A stretch of 64,000 nucleotides of DNA from Rhizobium sp. PP-CC-3A-592 (GCF_003217095.1 NZ_QJSR01000007.1:186001-250000), one strand, 5' to 3'. Counted from the first letter of the stretch, positions 17,531-26,346 are shown. Program-made: numbers and translations. Notes: generated by a model not told the origin, from the sequence alone.

Positions 17531-18388
17531 GTGGCCTATCTTATGGATTTTCCCGGGGATAATGAAATACCGCCGGCGGCCGCAACGACATCGGGCCTGA
17601 CATCCGAACAGGCATGGAAAGCGTTCTTCTCCCGGTTTCCGCATGTCATCCTTGTCGCCAACAGCGAACAGGTCGATGTCGCCGCGCTCCAGAAAGCCTA
17701 TCCGGCAGACTCCCTCTTCGTTTTCTTCAACAAGGCTTACAAAGTTCTCCGGCAACCGTTCGCCGGCCATTGCATGCTCGTATCGCGCGCGCAGCCGCGT
17801 GGCGCGAACATCGTCTACCGGGGAGAGGTCGAGCAGGTTCTCGGGCTCTTTGCGCCTTCGACGTTCTGCGGCATCGCCAACATTCGCCTCGCCGATACCG
17901 AAACGCCGAATACGCAAGCCGATTACGGTGGGGCTGCCACCGGTCATCTGGATCTGACGGAACTTTGCCGGGAGATCTATCCCTCCGACAAGCTCCCGAC
18001 CTCCGGCTTCGCGCTGGCCTACTGGCTTCTGGAACAACGCGTTCCGGTCAAGGTCGTGCTCGCGGGTTTCTCTGCCAAGAGAAGCGAGGCATGGCGCGTC
18101 GTGGCGGTGCACGACTGGACGTTCGAGCAGGTGTGCCTGAAGGTCTTTGCGCAGGCCGGCAAGCTCTCGCTCCATGCGGCAGACCTCACCAATCCCTATG
18201 CAAAGCTCGCCACACGTTTTCCGGAAATCCCGCCAAGCGATATTTCCTTCACCGTTGCCGATGTTCTCTCGCAACGGCTTGGGAATACCGATGCGCAGGT
18301 GGACAAACTCATCTCCCTGACCGGCATTTTGAAGTCGGCCGACCTTTTCCTGCGCAATCTCCGCCCCAAGTTCCTGAAGAAGCGGTAG
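17531..18388 (+). CDS. Sialyltransferase-like (GT29/GT42-type) protein
   Basis: 285 residues from a GTG at 17531; ATG at 17543 is an alternative, and neither has a clear ribosome-binding site. After an N-terminal strand (PHVILVANSEQV) and LFVFFNKAYKVL come the most telling blocks, LPTSGFALAYWLLEQ and VKVVLAGFSAKR, then VAVHDWTFEQ. The TSG-helix/GF-strand/HDW-E order resembles the motif-S/VS order of GT29 and GT42 sialyltransferases and the Kdo-locus proteins of rhizobia. It is followed 37 bp later by paralogue 2 of the MptE-like pair, probably one operon. Transfer of a CMP-activated acidic sugar (Kdo or sialic-like) is a reasonable guess, not shown. Confidence 0.7.
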   Translation: MAYLMDFPGDNEIPPAAATTSGLTSEQAWKAFFSRFPHVILVANSEQVDVAALQKAYPADSLFVFFNKAYKVLRQPFAGHCMLVSRAQPRGANIVYRGEVEQVLGLFAPSTFCGIANIRLADTETPNTQADYGGAATGHLDLTELCREIYPSDKLPTSGFALAYWLLEQRVPVKVVLAGFSAKRSEAWRVVAVHDWTFEQVCLKVFAQAGKLSLHAADLTNPYAKLATRFPEIPPSDISFTVADVLSQRLGNTDAQVDKLISLTGILKSADLFLRNLRPKFLKKR

Positions 18389-18425
18389 GGCACCTGCCCG
18401 TGGCAAGCAGCATGAAGGCGCTTCG

Positions 18426-19187
18426 ATGACGAACGTAAGCAAGTGGCTCACCCAGACGCGCCAGCGCCTCCACAGGTCGCTGAAGTACCGGCTGAGCCGC
18501 CCCATGCCCCCGGCCTGCGCCCATGTCTTCAAGGGTCCCGTCGTTGTCGTCGGGTCGGCGCCGGTCATCCACAAGCCGGATGGTTGGAACGGGGATTTCA
18601 GCGTCATCACGATCAACGGGTCACAATCCGCCATTCGCCCCTGGGGGATCGATGTGCCCGATGTCACCTTCATGATGTTCAATCAGGTCGAGGGCACCAA
18701 CACCAATGCCGTGGAGGTTCGCCGTGTGCTATCCGGGCAGCGGACCCGCAGCCTCTACGTCCTCCTCTGGCGCAAGAACGCACGGCAACGGCTGGTGAAC
18801 GGCCTGAAGGCTTTCAACTACGGCTATGACGACCTCGTCATCGTCGATCGCTACGAGCGCATGGCGCTGCTCGAGCGCATGACCGGGCGCAAGAACACCG
18901 AAGTGCGGACTGAGGACAAATGTTCGAACGGGCTCAACGCCGTTCTTTTCGCCCTCCACCACGGCGCGCCGCAGGTCATCATCACGGGCATCAACCCGAA
19001 TTCCACGGGGCACTCCTACAACCAGACGGGTCTTGCCCGTGCGCATGTGCAGATGGACAAGACCATCATCGAGCAGCTGCTCGCGGAAGGACGACCGCTC
19101 TTTACCGCCGATCCGCAGGTGTCGCGCGACCTGAACATCCCGTTGTGGACGAGGGAAACCAAAGCGCTCGCTGTTTCAAAAACCTGA
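18426..19187 (+). CDS. Sialyltransferase/MptE-like Rossmann protein (paralogue 2)
   Basis: 253 residues. Blocks: basic N-terminus (TRQRLHRSLKYRLSR), VVVVGSAPVIHKPDGW, FSVITINGSQSAI, DKCSNGLNAVLFALHHG, then VIITGINPNSTGHSYN. These align with the protein at 12796-13515, so this locus holds two diverged copies. The GSAP turn and the NG-helix/GHSYN strand suggest binding of a nucleotide-activated sugar or pterin-like group, as in GT42 and MptE/DUF115 families. The basic N-terminus could associate with the membrane surface. It closes the glycan locus; the iron-transport operon starts 165 bp further on. Confidence 0.72.
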   Translation: MTNVSKWLTQTRQRLHRSLKYRLSRPMPPACAHVFKGPVVVVGSAPVIHKPDGWNGDFSVITINGSQSAIRPWGIDVPDVTFMMFNQVEGTNTNAVEVRRVLSGQRTRSLYVLLWRKNARQRLVNGLKAFNYGYDDLVIVDRYERMALLERMTGRKNTEVRTEDKCSNGLNAVLFALHHGAPQVIITGINPNSTGHSYNQTGLARAHVQMDKTIIEQLLAEGRPLFTADPQVSRDLNIPLWTRETKALAVSKT

Positions 19188-19219
19188 TCGGAGGGGTGCG
19201 ACGAAAACGCCACCATACT

Positions 19220-19234
19220 TGATTGACCCACTCA
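19220..19234. promoter_or_regulatory. Candidate iron-responsive (RirA IRO-type) operator
   Basis: TGA-TTGACCCAC-TCA fits the rhizobial IRO pattern TGA-N9-TCA, about 120 bp upstream of the iron-type ABC operon and overlapping a possible -35 (TTGACC). The motif has only six fixed bases, so it can arise by chance; position is the main support. Confidence 0.3.
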
Positions 19235-19352
19235 TCTTTATCCTTTAGCAACGGCGCATCGACCATAAACAGCCAATTGGTCGGGGCGTGACGGGGAGTG
19301 CATGCGGGAGGAAGACGGCTCGAGCAACCGTTTTTCGAAGGAATTCATACCC

Positions 19353-20507
19353 ATGCGCCTCCTCAGATCAGCCGTATTGACTGCGGCCTTTGTCGCATCC
19401 GCCTGGACGGTCCTTTCCGTCGGCACGGCCGGCGCCACCGATTATCCCCTTGTCATCAAAGATCTTTCCGGCCGCGAAATCACGATCCCCTCCGAGCCGA
19501 AGCGCATCGTCGTACAGGACGGCCGCGATCTCTTCGCGCTGGCGCTGCTCGATCGGGCCGACCCGTTCGCGCGCGTCGTCGCCTGGAACAATATCCTCGC
19601 CCGCTCCGACCCGGCATCCTGGGAAGTCTTCCAAAAGCAATGGCCGGAAAGCTCGGCAAAGCTGATCGACATGAAATTCGGCGACGAGGGCCAGGTCAAC
19701 CTCGAACAGGTTGCTGCCACCAAGCCTGACCTGCTTGTTTTCCAGACCCGCGTGCGCCAGGCGCTCGACGATGCGGATCTCTTCAACCGGCTGGCAAAGC
19801 TCGGTATTCCGATCATCCTCATCGATACCGAACTTGAACCGACCGTCAACGCTCCGAAGACCGTCGATCTTCTCGGCAAGGTGCTGAACCGCGAGACGGA
19901 AGCCAAGGCATTTACCGATTTCTACGCCGAGCGCCTTGCGAAGGTGCAGGCCGGCTTTGCGGGCGCCGAAAAGCCGAAGGTCTTCGTGGAAGCCAAGGCC
20001 GGACAGAAGGGCCTCGACTCCTGCTGCTTTACGCATGGCGACGTCTACTGGGGCAAGATCGTCGCGGATGCCGGCGGCATCAACATCGGCACACAACTCG
20101 TCAAGGGCCGTACCGGAGACGTGACCACCGAAACGCTGATCGCCGAAAAGCCGGATGTCTTCTTGATGACGGGCTCGCCGTTCTCGAACGAGGGTTCGGT
20201 ATCGCCCGCTTTCGGCCTGAATGCCGACAAGGCGGCCATCGAGACATCGCTTCGCACACTGTCCGAGCGCAAGGGCTTCTCCTACATCAAGGCCGTCGAA
20301 GAAAACCGCGTCGTCGGCCTCTATCACCAGCTTTATGCCAGCGCCTGGAACATCTACGCCGTCGAATATCTCGCCAAGGCCTTCTATCCCGAACGCTTTG
20401 CCGATCTCGACCCGGATGCCGACCTTGCAACGATCATCGGAAGCTTCACGGGTCTTCCCACGGACCTGACGACGGTCTATGGGGCAAAAGCCGCGCCAAC
20501 AGAGTAA
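19353..20507 (+). CDS. ABC transporter periplasmic binding protein, iron-siderophore/cobalamin type
   Basis: 384 residues from ATG 19353, with GAAGGA about 10 nt upstream. A Sec signal peptide covers residues 1-29 (hydrophobic LTAAFVASAWTVLSV, then GTAGA). The mature part is a helical-backbone class III binding protein (FecB/FhuD/BtuF type): DLSGREITIPSEPKRIVV at the start, LEQVAATKPDLLVF in lobe 1, and VFVEAKAG and TLIAEKPDVFLMTG in lobe 2. An unusual GLDSCCFTHGDVYWG segment contains two adjacent cysteines. It is the first gene of an importer operon with FecCD permease and ATPase genes. Ligand is uncertain: ferric siderophore is the default, but the next gene, bluB, also allows cobalamin. 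Confidence 0.9.
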   Translation: MRLLRSAVLTAAFVASAWTVLSVGTAGATDYPLVIKDLSGREITIPSEPKRIVVQDGRDLFALALLDRADPFARVVAWNNILARSDPASWEVFQKQWPESSAKLIDMKFGDEGQVNLEQVAATKPDLLVFQTRVRQALDDADLFNRLAKLGIPIILIDTELEPTVNAPKTVDLLGKVLNRETEAKAFTDFYAERLAKVQAGFAGAEKPKVFVEAKAGQKGLDSCCFTHGDVYWGKIVADAGGINIGTQLVKGRTGDVTTETLIAEKPDVFLMTGSPFSNEGSVSPAFGLNADKAAIETSLRTLSERKGFSYIKAVEENRVVGLYHQLYASAWNIYAVEYLAKAFYPERFADLDPDADLATIIGSFTGLPTDLTTVYGAKAAPTE

Positions 20508-20532
20508 GCGGCTGCGGAAGACCGACATTGCC

Positions 20533-20555
20533 GACGGGCCGCCATGCGGCCCGTC
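20533..20555 (+). promoter_or_regulatory. Intra-operon hairpin between binding-protein and permease genes
   Basis: GACGGGCCGC (20533-20542) and GCGGCCCGTC (20546-20555) form a perfect 10-bp stem with a 3-nt loop CAT. The first in-frame ATG of the permease (20544) overlaps this loop. Such hairpins commonly raise binding-protein yield relative to permease by stopping decay or transcription. Confidence 0.55.
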
Positions 20556-21698
20556 ATCCCGATAGACGATCCCTGTGTCGATAGACGCGTGGATCGAAAC
20601 GCGGCAGAGAACGATTTGGCATTACCCCTGACGGAAACCGCAGCGCCGGAGAGCGCCGAGGCCCATTACGGCGCTTCGGTGATGCGACGTGTGCTGATCA
20701 TCGCCGCGCTCCTCCTCGTGCTAGCCTGCGCCTTCATCGCAGATATCGCCATCGGCTCGGGAACGCTCTCGCTCGCCGACGTTGCGAACGTGCTGCTCTC
20801 ACCCTCGACGGCGGATGCCAGCAGTCGGTTCGTCGTCTGGGAACTGCGCATGCCGATGACCCTGATGGCGCTGGTGACGGGGATCTCGCTATCGCTCTCC
20901 GGCCTCCTCATGCAGACGATCCTCGACAACCCGCTGGCCGAACCCTTCACGCTCGGCGTCTCCTCCGCCGCGGGTTTCGGTGCGGCGCTGTCGCTCGGCT
21001 TCTCCGTTTCGCTCACATCGGCCATGCCGTGGATGCCGCCTGAACTGCTGACGGCGGCAAACGCCTTCCTGTTCGGGCTTCTGGCAACAGGCCTCGTTCT
21101 TGCGCTTACGCGCGGCGGCACGAGCGTCCAGGCGATCACGCTTCTCGGCATCGCCCTCCACTTCGTCTTTTCCTCGCTCCTGTCGCTCGTCCAGTACATG
21201 GCGAGCGTCGATCAGCTGCAGAGCATCGTCTTCTGGCTGATGGGCTCCCTGCAGCGTGCGACCTGGCTGAAGGTGTCGATCGCGGGCGGGCTCTGCGCCA
21301 TCGCGCTGCCCATCGTTCTTCTCAATGCCTGGGCGCTGACGACCATTCGCTCCTTCGGCGAAGAGGCGATCGTCTTCGGCGTGCGCGTCCGGGCACTTAG
21401 GATCCTCATGCTGACCATCTCGGCGCTGCTCGCCGGCGCGGTGACTGCCGTCGTCGGCATTATCGGGTTCATCGGGCTCGTCGGGCCGCATGTCGCCAGG
21501 CTGCTGGTGGGTGAGGATCATCGCTTCACGATCGCCGCGACAGTGGCGGTCGGCGGCGTCTTTGCCGTTCTCGCCTCGCTCGCGACCAAGGTGATCGTGC
21601 CGGGCGCGGTGCTGCCGCTCAGCATGGTGACGTCGCTGACCGGCCTGCCCTTCTTCATCTTCCTCGTTCTGCGTCAATCGCGGAGCCCGGGCGCATGA
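20544..21698 (+). CDS. FecCD-family ABC transporter permease
   Basis: Up to 384 residues. It is the FecCD/BtuC fold with about ten helices. Diagnostic segments are FVVWELRMPMTLMALVTG, LLMQTILDNPLAEPFTLGV, the coupling-helix GVRVRALRIL, then GIIGFIGLVGPHVARLLVGEDHR and GAVLPLSMVTSLTG. The start is uncertain: ATG 20544 lies in a hairpin loop and has no ribosome-binding site, while GTG 20589, TTG 20616 and ATG 20682 are also in frame; 20682 would give 338 residues, near the family norm. The stop overlaps the ATPase start by 4 bases (ATGA). It forms the inner-membrane channel for the ligand of the upstream binding protein. Confidence 0.9.
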   Translation: MRPVIPIDDPCVDRRVDRNAAENDLALPLTETAAPESAEAHYGASVMRRVLIIAALLLVLACAFIADIAIGSGTLSLADVANVLLSPSTADASSRFVVWELRMPMTLMALVTGISLSLSGLLMQTILDNPLAEPFTLGVSSAAGFGAALSLGFSVSLTSAMPWMPPELLTAANAFLFGLLATGLVLALTRGGTSVQAITLLGIALHFVFSSLLSLVQYMASVDQLQSIVFWLMGSLQRATWLKVSIAGGLCAIALPIVLLNAWALTTIRSFGEEAIVFGVRVRALRILMLTISALLAGAVTAVVGIIGFIGLVGPHVARLLVGEDHRFTIAATVAVGGVFAVLASLATKVIVPGAVLPLSMVTSLTGLPFFIFLVLRQSRSPGA

Positions 21699-22495
21699 GC
21701 TTCTCCGTCGAAAACTACAGCGTCACCATCGGCGCCCGCCGCGTGGTGCAGGACGTGTCCTTCGACGCCAAGCCCGGCCGGATGCTGGCCGTTCTCGGAC
21801 CGAACGGCGCCGGCAAATCGACATTGCTGAAAGGCTTCTGCAGCATGCGGCGCGGCGACGGCAGCGTTCGGCTCGATCATGCCGACCTCCTTGCCATGCG
21901 TCCGATCGACCGGGCGCGACAGGTCGGCTATGTCGCGCAAGATCTGGCCCAGCTCGATGTCGCTCTGGATGTGTTCGAGTTGCTGCTGCTGGCCCAGAGC
22001 GGCGGACGACGCTCGTGGCGGGCGCCGCCCGAGGCGTTTCGCCGTGCGGAAGAGACGCTGGAGACGCTCGGCCTGTCGCGGTTTGCCCGCTGCCGCCCCG
22101 GCCAGCTTTCCGGCGGAGAGCGGCAGATGATCGGTCTCGCGCTTGCGCTCGTGCGCCGGCCGCGCCTGCTTCTGCTCGATGAGCCGACCTCCGCACTCGA
22201 TCTCTCCAATCAGTTGCAGATCCTCGATGCCGTCGCCGAGCATACGCGCAGCCACGATGTGGTGACGCTCGCCGTGCTGCACGATCTCAATCTCGCCACC
22301 CGCTATGCCGACGAGGTTCTTTTGCTGAAAAACGGCCGCGTGCACACATCGGGTACCACAGAAGCGGTCATGGACCCGGCGACGATCTCGGACGTCTACG
22401 GCGTGGAGTGTCATCCCCTGCCCGTGCCAGGAACGCGGTTCACCGCGCTATATCCGGTTTCGCGAACACCGCGGATGCGGCCGACAGCAGAATAG
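21695..22495 (+). CDS. ABC transporter ATPase, FecE/FhuC/BtuD type
   Basis: 266 residues. Walker A GPNGAGKST near residues 33-41, Q-loop in YVAQDLAQLD, signature LSGGERQ, Walker B LLLLDEPTSALD, and a switch histidine in AVLHDLNLAT. The signature and LHDLN are typical of the iron-siderophore/cobalamin importer ATPases. Translationally coupled to the permease by a 4-base overlap. It energises uptake on the cytoplasmic face. The gene bluB follows about 110 bp later in the same direction. Confidence 0.92.
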   Translation: MSFSVENYSVTIGARRVVQDVSFDAKPGRMLAVLGPNGAGKSTLLKGFCSMRRGDGSVRLDHADLLAMRPIDRARQVGYVAQDLAQLDVALDVFELLLLAQSGGRRSWRAPPEAFRRAEETLETLGLSRFARCRPGQLSGGERQMIGLALALVRRPRLLLLDEPTSALDLSNQLQILDAVAEHTRSHDVVTLAVLHDLNLATRYADEVLLLKNGRVHTSGTTEAVMDPATISDVYGVECHPLPVPGTRFTALYPVSRTPRMRPTAE

Positions 22496-22615
22496 CGCCA
22501 ATAAGCTTTTCCTCACAGAGGCGCGTGTCATCTGGCGCTCGCTGATCGTCACCTGCTATGCAGCCGGCGATCCGTCGCGTGCCCACGCGCGCGCTATGCC
22601 GAAGGGATGTGGCCG

Positions 22616-23257
22616 ATGCCGCAGGGAAAGACATTCGATGCCGGTTTCCGCGCGGAGCTGACGCAACTCCTGACCTGGCGCCGCGATGTGCGACAGTTCC
22701 GCACCGATCCGCTTCCGGCGGGAACGGTCGAGCGCCTTGTCCAGACGGCCAGTCTCGCACCCTCCGTCGGCCTCAGCCAGCCCTGGCGTTTCGTCTTCGT
22801 GGAGGATGCCGGGCGACGGGCAACGGTGCGTCACGTGTTCGAGACCTGCAACGCAACCGCGCTTGCAGGCTATTCGGGTGAAAGGGCCGAGCGCTATGCG
22901 AGATTGAAGCTCGCGGGCCTCGATGCGGCGCCCTGCCAATTCGCTGTCTTTTGCGATCGCTCGGTGTTGCAGGGCCATGGGCTGGGGCGCCGCACCATGC
23001 CGGAAACGCTCGATTATTCGGTGGTGCTCGCGGTCCACACGCTGTGGCTTGCGGCCCGCGCCGAAGGTCTCGGTCTCGGCTGGTTGTCGATCCTCGATCC
23101 GGCCGACGTCGTGGCGGTGCTCGACGTCCCGGAGAGCTGGCATTTCATCGGCTATTTCTGTCTCGGCTACCCCACCGCCGAGGACGACACGCCGGCGCTG
23201 GAGCGCGCGGGCTGGGAGCAACGCTGCGACCCGGAAAGTGTGATCGTCAGGCGTTAG
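22616..23257 (+). CDS. bluB: 5,6-dimethylbenzimidazole synthase BluB
   Basis: 213 residues from ATG 22616, preceded by GAAGGG; ATG 22607 is an alternative. A nitroreductase-fold flavoprotein with the BluB signatures LLTWRRDVRQFRTDPLP, SLAPSVGLSQPWRFV and TMPETLDYSVVLAVHTLWLAAR, ending in HFIGYFCLGYPTAEDDTPALE. BluB uses O2 to break reduced FMN into 5,6-dimethylbenzimidazole, the lower ligand of vitamin B12. No other cob genes lie in the window, and I found no cobalamin riboswitch before this gene or the importer operon. Its position after a BtuFCD-like importer suggests a corrinoid link. Convergent with a chemoreceptor gene. Confidence 0.9.
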   Translation: MPQGKTFDAGFRAELTQLLTWRRDVRQFRTDPLPAGTVERLVQTASLAPSVGLSQPWRFVFVEDAGRRATVRHVFETCNATALAGYSGERAERYARLKLAGLDAAPCQFAVFCDRSVLQGHGLGRRTMPETLDYSVVLAVHTLWLAARAEGLGLGWLSILDPADVVAVLDVPESWHFIGYFCLGYPTAEDDTPALERAGWEQRCDPESVIVRR

Positions 23258-23281
23258 GCTGAAAATGCCAGACAGACTTTT

Positions 23282-23314
23282 CGCAACGCGCATTCCCTCA
23301 AACTGCGCGTTGCG
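23282..23314. terminator. Bidirectional hairpin between bluB and chemoreceptor
   Basis: Perfect 11-bp stem CGCAACGCGCA (23282-23292) with TGCGCGTTGCG (23304-23314) and an 11-nt loop, between two convergent genes. A U-run is absent on the plus side. Confidence 0.55.
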
Positions 23315-23329
23315 ATGGTCTCCGTGTGC

Positions 23330-25426
23330 TCAGGCAGCCCGGCGCGAGGCTGGCTGGTACCGCGCCGCGGCGCTCTCCTCGCCCAGATCGAACTGTGCGA
23401 GAAGCGTGTTCAGCGCGGCCGCTTCGCCGGCAAGGCCGTGGCTTGCCGCCGTCTGCTCCTCGACCATGGCGGCGTTCTGCTGTGTGCCCTGGTCCATAGT
23501 GTTGACGGCGGTGTTGATCTCCTTAAGTCCGGTCGATTGCTCGCGGCTTGCCGTAACGATCGCGGCGATATGCGCGTTGATCTCCTGCACCTGCCCGGCG
23601 ATCGCCTGAAGCGACTGGCCGGTTTCGCCAACCAGCGACACGCCGGCACGCACCTGCCCGCTCGATGTGTTGATGAGCGCCTTGATTTCCTTGGCAGCCT
23701 TTGCGGAGCGCTGTGCCAGTTCGCGCACTTCCTGCGCCACCACCGCAAAGCCCTTGCCCGCCTCGCCGGCACGCGCCGCCTCGACGCCTGCGTTCAGGGC
23801 AAGCAGGTTCGTCTGAAAGGCGATGTCGTCGATCACGCCGATGATGTTGCCGATTTCGTTGGAGGATGTCTCGATCCCCTGCATGGCGCTGACGGCCTTG
23901 CCGACGATCTCGCCGGAGGTTTCCGCACCGGCACGGGCGCGAGCGACGAGCTGGCCGACTTCTTCGGCGCGACGCGCACTGTCGCGCACCGTGGTGGTGA
24001 TTTCTTCCAGCGCGGCCGCGGTTTCCTCGACGGAGGCGGCCTGCTGTTCCGTGCGACGGGCGAGATCGTCCGCGGCATGGCGAATCTCGCTCGCACCGGC
24101 ATCGATGGCGCGCGCATTGCTGCCCACGGCCCGCATCGCATCATGCAGCTTCGAGACGGCATGGTTGAAGTCGGCGCGGAGCCGGTCGAGATGCAGGACG
24201 AAAGGCGTGGAGATGCGATAACCGAGGTCACCGTCCGCAAGCCGGCCGAGCCCCGTGGCAAGCGCCTCCACGGCATGCTGGATGTCCGCTGTCTCCTGGA
24301 CCTTCGTAGCCTCACGCTCGCGCTGCTCGCGCGCCGACAGCGAACGCCCGCTTTCGGCTTCGGTTTCCAGGCGAGCCCGGTCGATGGCATTGGTGCGGAA
24401 CACGGCGACGGCAGCGGCCATGGAACCGATCTGGTCGCGGCGCTCCTGTCCCGGGATATCGGTCTTCAGATCGCCCGATGCCAGCTTTTCCATGGCGCGG
24501 GTCATCTCGGTGACCGGACGGATGACGAGGCGGCTGAGAAGGCTCGCCAGGAAGACGATCATGGCGCCGACCGCGAGAAGCGTCGCGATGGTCGCGGCAA
24601 TGCGAAAACGGTCGATGGCGGAATAGACCTGGTCGGCATCAACGGCAAAGCCGACATACCACTCGACCGTGGGAAGGCCGGCGACGGGCACGAAGCTCAC
24701 GAGCATCGGCTTGCCGTTTGCTTCGGTCTCCATGATGCCGCTGCCGATCGTGGGTGTCACAGCCGGAAAGGCATCGGCGAGCGTCTTCGTCACCAGCTTG
24801 GCATCGGGATGCACGAGGATCTGGCCCGACTTGTTGACGAGGAAGGCGAAGCCGCCGGCTCCGGCATCGATCGACTGGATCATCGAGACAAGCGTCTTCA
24901 GCGAGAAGTCGCTGCCGGCAACGCCGGTCAGGGCACCGTTCTTCATCACGGGCACGGCCGCGCTGATGATCAGATCGCCGGTGGAGGCGTCGAAATAAGG
25001 GTCCGTGAGAACGTCGCCCTTCGCCTTCACCGCATCCTGATACCAGGGACGCTGGCGCGGATCGTAACCGGCCGGCAGGTTCGTCTCCGGCCATGTGGTA
25101 AAGGTGCCGGCTTCGTCGCCGATATAGGTGCTCATGAACTCCTTGACGAGAACGTCGTTTTTCAGGACGGCAAGAAGGGCGGTCTTATCAGGGGCATTGG
25201 CGGCGGCATCGGCCACCATCGCCGTCAGGGTGACGCAGCCGTTCAGCCAGTTCGCCACACTTTGTGCGGCCTGCTTTCCGGAGAAGGCGATATTTTCTTC
25301 GACGGCGTGCGTCGTCGTGCTCCGCTGCAGCGTGTCGATGTAGAAGGAGAAGCCGGCAAAGGCGGCGGCAACGACGACCGACGCGGCCACCAGAATGCGC
25401 GTCATCAGATTGGATGTCTTGGGCAC
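23330..25426 (-). CDS. Methyl-accepting chemotaxis protein with dCache sensor
   Basis: 698 residues. TM1 (about 9-30) precedes a periplasmic dCache_1 domain (about 35-280). It has the ligand-pocket signature [17 protein letters not shown], then [14 protein letters not shown] and the second-lobe [18 protein letters not shown]2 (about 290-310) leads into HAMP ([17 protein letters not shown]) and the signalling domain, whose hairpin tip is [19 protein letters not shown]. The C-terminus ends SRRAA without a CheR-binding pentapeptide. The YxxxxRxWYxxA form is the one associated with amino-acid-type ligands in dCache receptors; ligand remains inferred. It is a stand-alone receptor gene with no chemotaxis genes beside it. 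Confidence 0.93.
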   Translation of the reverse strand: MPKTSNLMTRILVAASVVVAAAFAGFSFYIDTLQRSTTTHAVEENIAFSGKQAAQSVANWLNGCVTLTAMVADAAANAPDKTALLAVLKNDVLVKEFMSTYIGDEAGTFTTWPETNLPAGYDPRQRPWYQDAVKAKGDVLTDPYFDASTGDLIISAAVPVMKNGALTGVAGSDFSLKTLVSMIQSIDAGAGGFAFLVNKSGQILVHPDAKLVTKTLADAFPAVTPTIGSGIMETEANGKPMLVSFVPVAGLPTVEWYVGFAVDADQVYSAIDRFRIAATIATLLAVGAMIVFLASLLSRLVIRPVTEMTRAMEKLASGDLKTDIPGQERRDQIGSMAAAVAVFRTNAIDRARLETEAESGRSLSAREQREREATKVQETADIQHAVEALATGLGRLADGDLGYRISTPFVLHLDRLRADFNHAVSKLHDAMRAVGSNARAIDAGASEIRHAADDLARRTEQQAASVEETAAALEEITTTVRDSARRAEEVGQLVARARAGAETSGEIVGKAVSAMQGIETSSNEIGNIIGVIDDIAFQTNLLALNAGVEAARAGEAGKGFAVVAQEVRELAQRSAKAAKEIKALINTSSGQVRAGVSLVGETGQSLQAIAGQVQEINAHIAAIVTASREQSTGLKEINTAVNTMDQGTQQNAAMVEEQTAASHGLAGEAAALNTLLAQFDLGEESAAARYQPASRRAA

Positions 25427-25631
25427 AGGGTTTTTCCTAGATCGTCGGGCGCAATCGCGAGGTAGGGTTGTCGGCCAGCTGGGCGTCCACCGTGACCTGT
25501 CGACGTGCCAACAGGCATGGGAGCGTATCGCTGTGAATGTGGAACATGCCGTTTTCGGCGAACGCAGCAGGCACGCGTCATGCGGCCGGACGAGAGACGC
25601 GGTTGCTCTTCATAGATGGACACTACCGGGG

Positions 25632-25826
25632 CTAGATTAAGTGGTCGTTAAAGTCCCCCTCCCTGTTCAAGGGTATCTCAAGCGCCATCACACCTGATGT
25701 CGAAGGCAACCTTGGCGCCCACGGAGCTTTGCGGCATACGATCCGATATCCGTCCCGCGCGAGCGCAAAGACCGCAGCCTTGCCAATCCCGGATCCGGCT
25801 CCCGTGACAAGTGCGACAGGCTTCAT
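25632..25826 (-). pseudogene. Remnant of a short-chain dehydrogenase
   Basis: The frame starts with a typical SDR N-terminus, MKPVALVTGAGSGIGKAAVF, including the TGxxxGIG cofactor motif, and keeps about 30 family-like residues (to ALARDGYRIV). It then changes to unrelated sequence and stops at 64 residues, far short of the usual ~250; the catalytic YxxxK is missing. It is therefore a truncated relic. No mobile element or repeat marks the deletion point. Confidence 0.6.
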
Positions 25827-25958
25827 GTATCGTCTTCGTCTAAGCCTTCGTCTCGATGTAACTGACAGCGGCGACGCACCGCTGGCGCTGCGAACGCGCG
25901 GAACCAAGACGTGTGCGCAGGGTTTGGCCAACATCATCATCCCCGAGGAGACATGCAT

Positions 25959-26246
25959 ATGACCTTCCGCCTTATCGGCATCCTTGCCGTCGGCCTGTCG
26001 CTCGCAGCCTGCACGACGGGCTCGACCGCGCTGGAGCCGATCCCCGGCAGCCTGATCTACAACGGCCAGCCACGGACGAAGCTGACGAAATCACCCATCG
26101 GCTCCACCTTCACGCATCGCTTCCTTGATCCGCGAGGCGACCGCTATCTGGAGACCTACCAGATTCAGGAAGACCGCAGCGTCAAGCTCATTGCCCGGCG
26201 CAAGCTCAATATCTTCGTCGGTTTGGGCAACGACCGGGATTACTGA
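25959..26246 (+). CDS. Small lipoprotein of unknown function
   Basis: 95 residues from ATG 25959, 8 nt after GAGGAG; the ATG six bases earlier is too close to that site. A lipoprotein signal peptide ends in SLAAC with the lipidated cysteine at residue 18. The mature part (~77 residues) is polar, with GSTFTHRFLDPRGDRYLETY and a basic VKLIARRKLN near the end. I do not recognise a named family; small lipoproteins of this pattern are frequent in Rhizobiaceae. The residue after Cys18 is Thr, not Asp, so sorting to the outer membrane is possible. Confidence 0.72.
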   Translation: MTFRLIGILAVGLSLAACTTGSTALEPIPGSLIYNGQPRTKLTKSPIGSTFTHRFLDPRGDRYLETYQIQEDRSVKLIARRKLNIFVGLGNDRDY

Positions 26247-26346
26247 GGCTTAGGAGGTTCCAAAGTCGTCGTCCGAGCGGCGGCATCCGACCCTCACAGG
26301 CTCGGGCATCGGCGGTGGGCATGACTTCGGACACTTCCGGCCATCT

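Noticed and set aside
16556-18682. A 708-codon open frame on the minus strand across the GT92 and sialyltransferase-like genes
   Set aside because: It overlaps two genes with recognisable motifs, its own translation has no protein-like pattern, and long antisense frames are common in GC-rich DNA.
19188-19352. A possible cobalamin riboswitch upstream of the ABC operon next to bluB
   Set aside because: I could not find the B12-box or the conserved core elements; only short GC-rich words are present.
23315-25465. A 716-codon plus-strand frame opposite the dCache chemoreceptor
   Set aside because: It is antisense to a chemoreceptor with intact dCache, HAMP and signalling domains; only the minus strand is coding.
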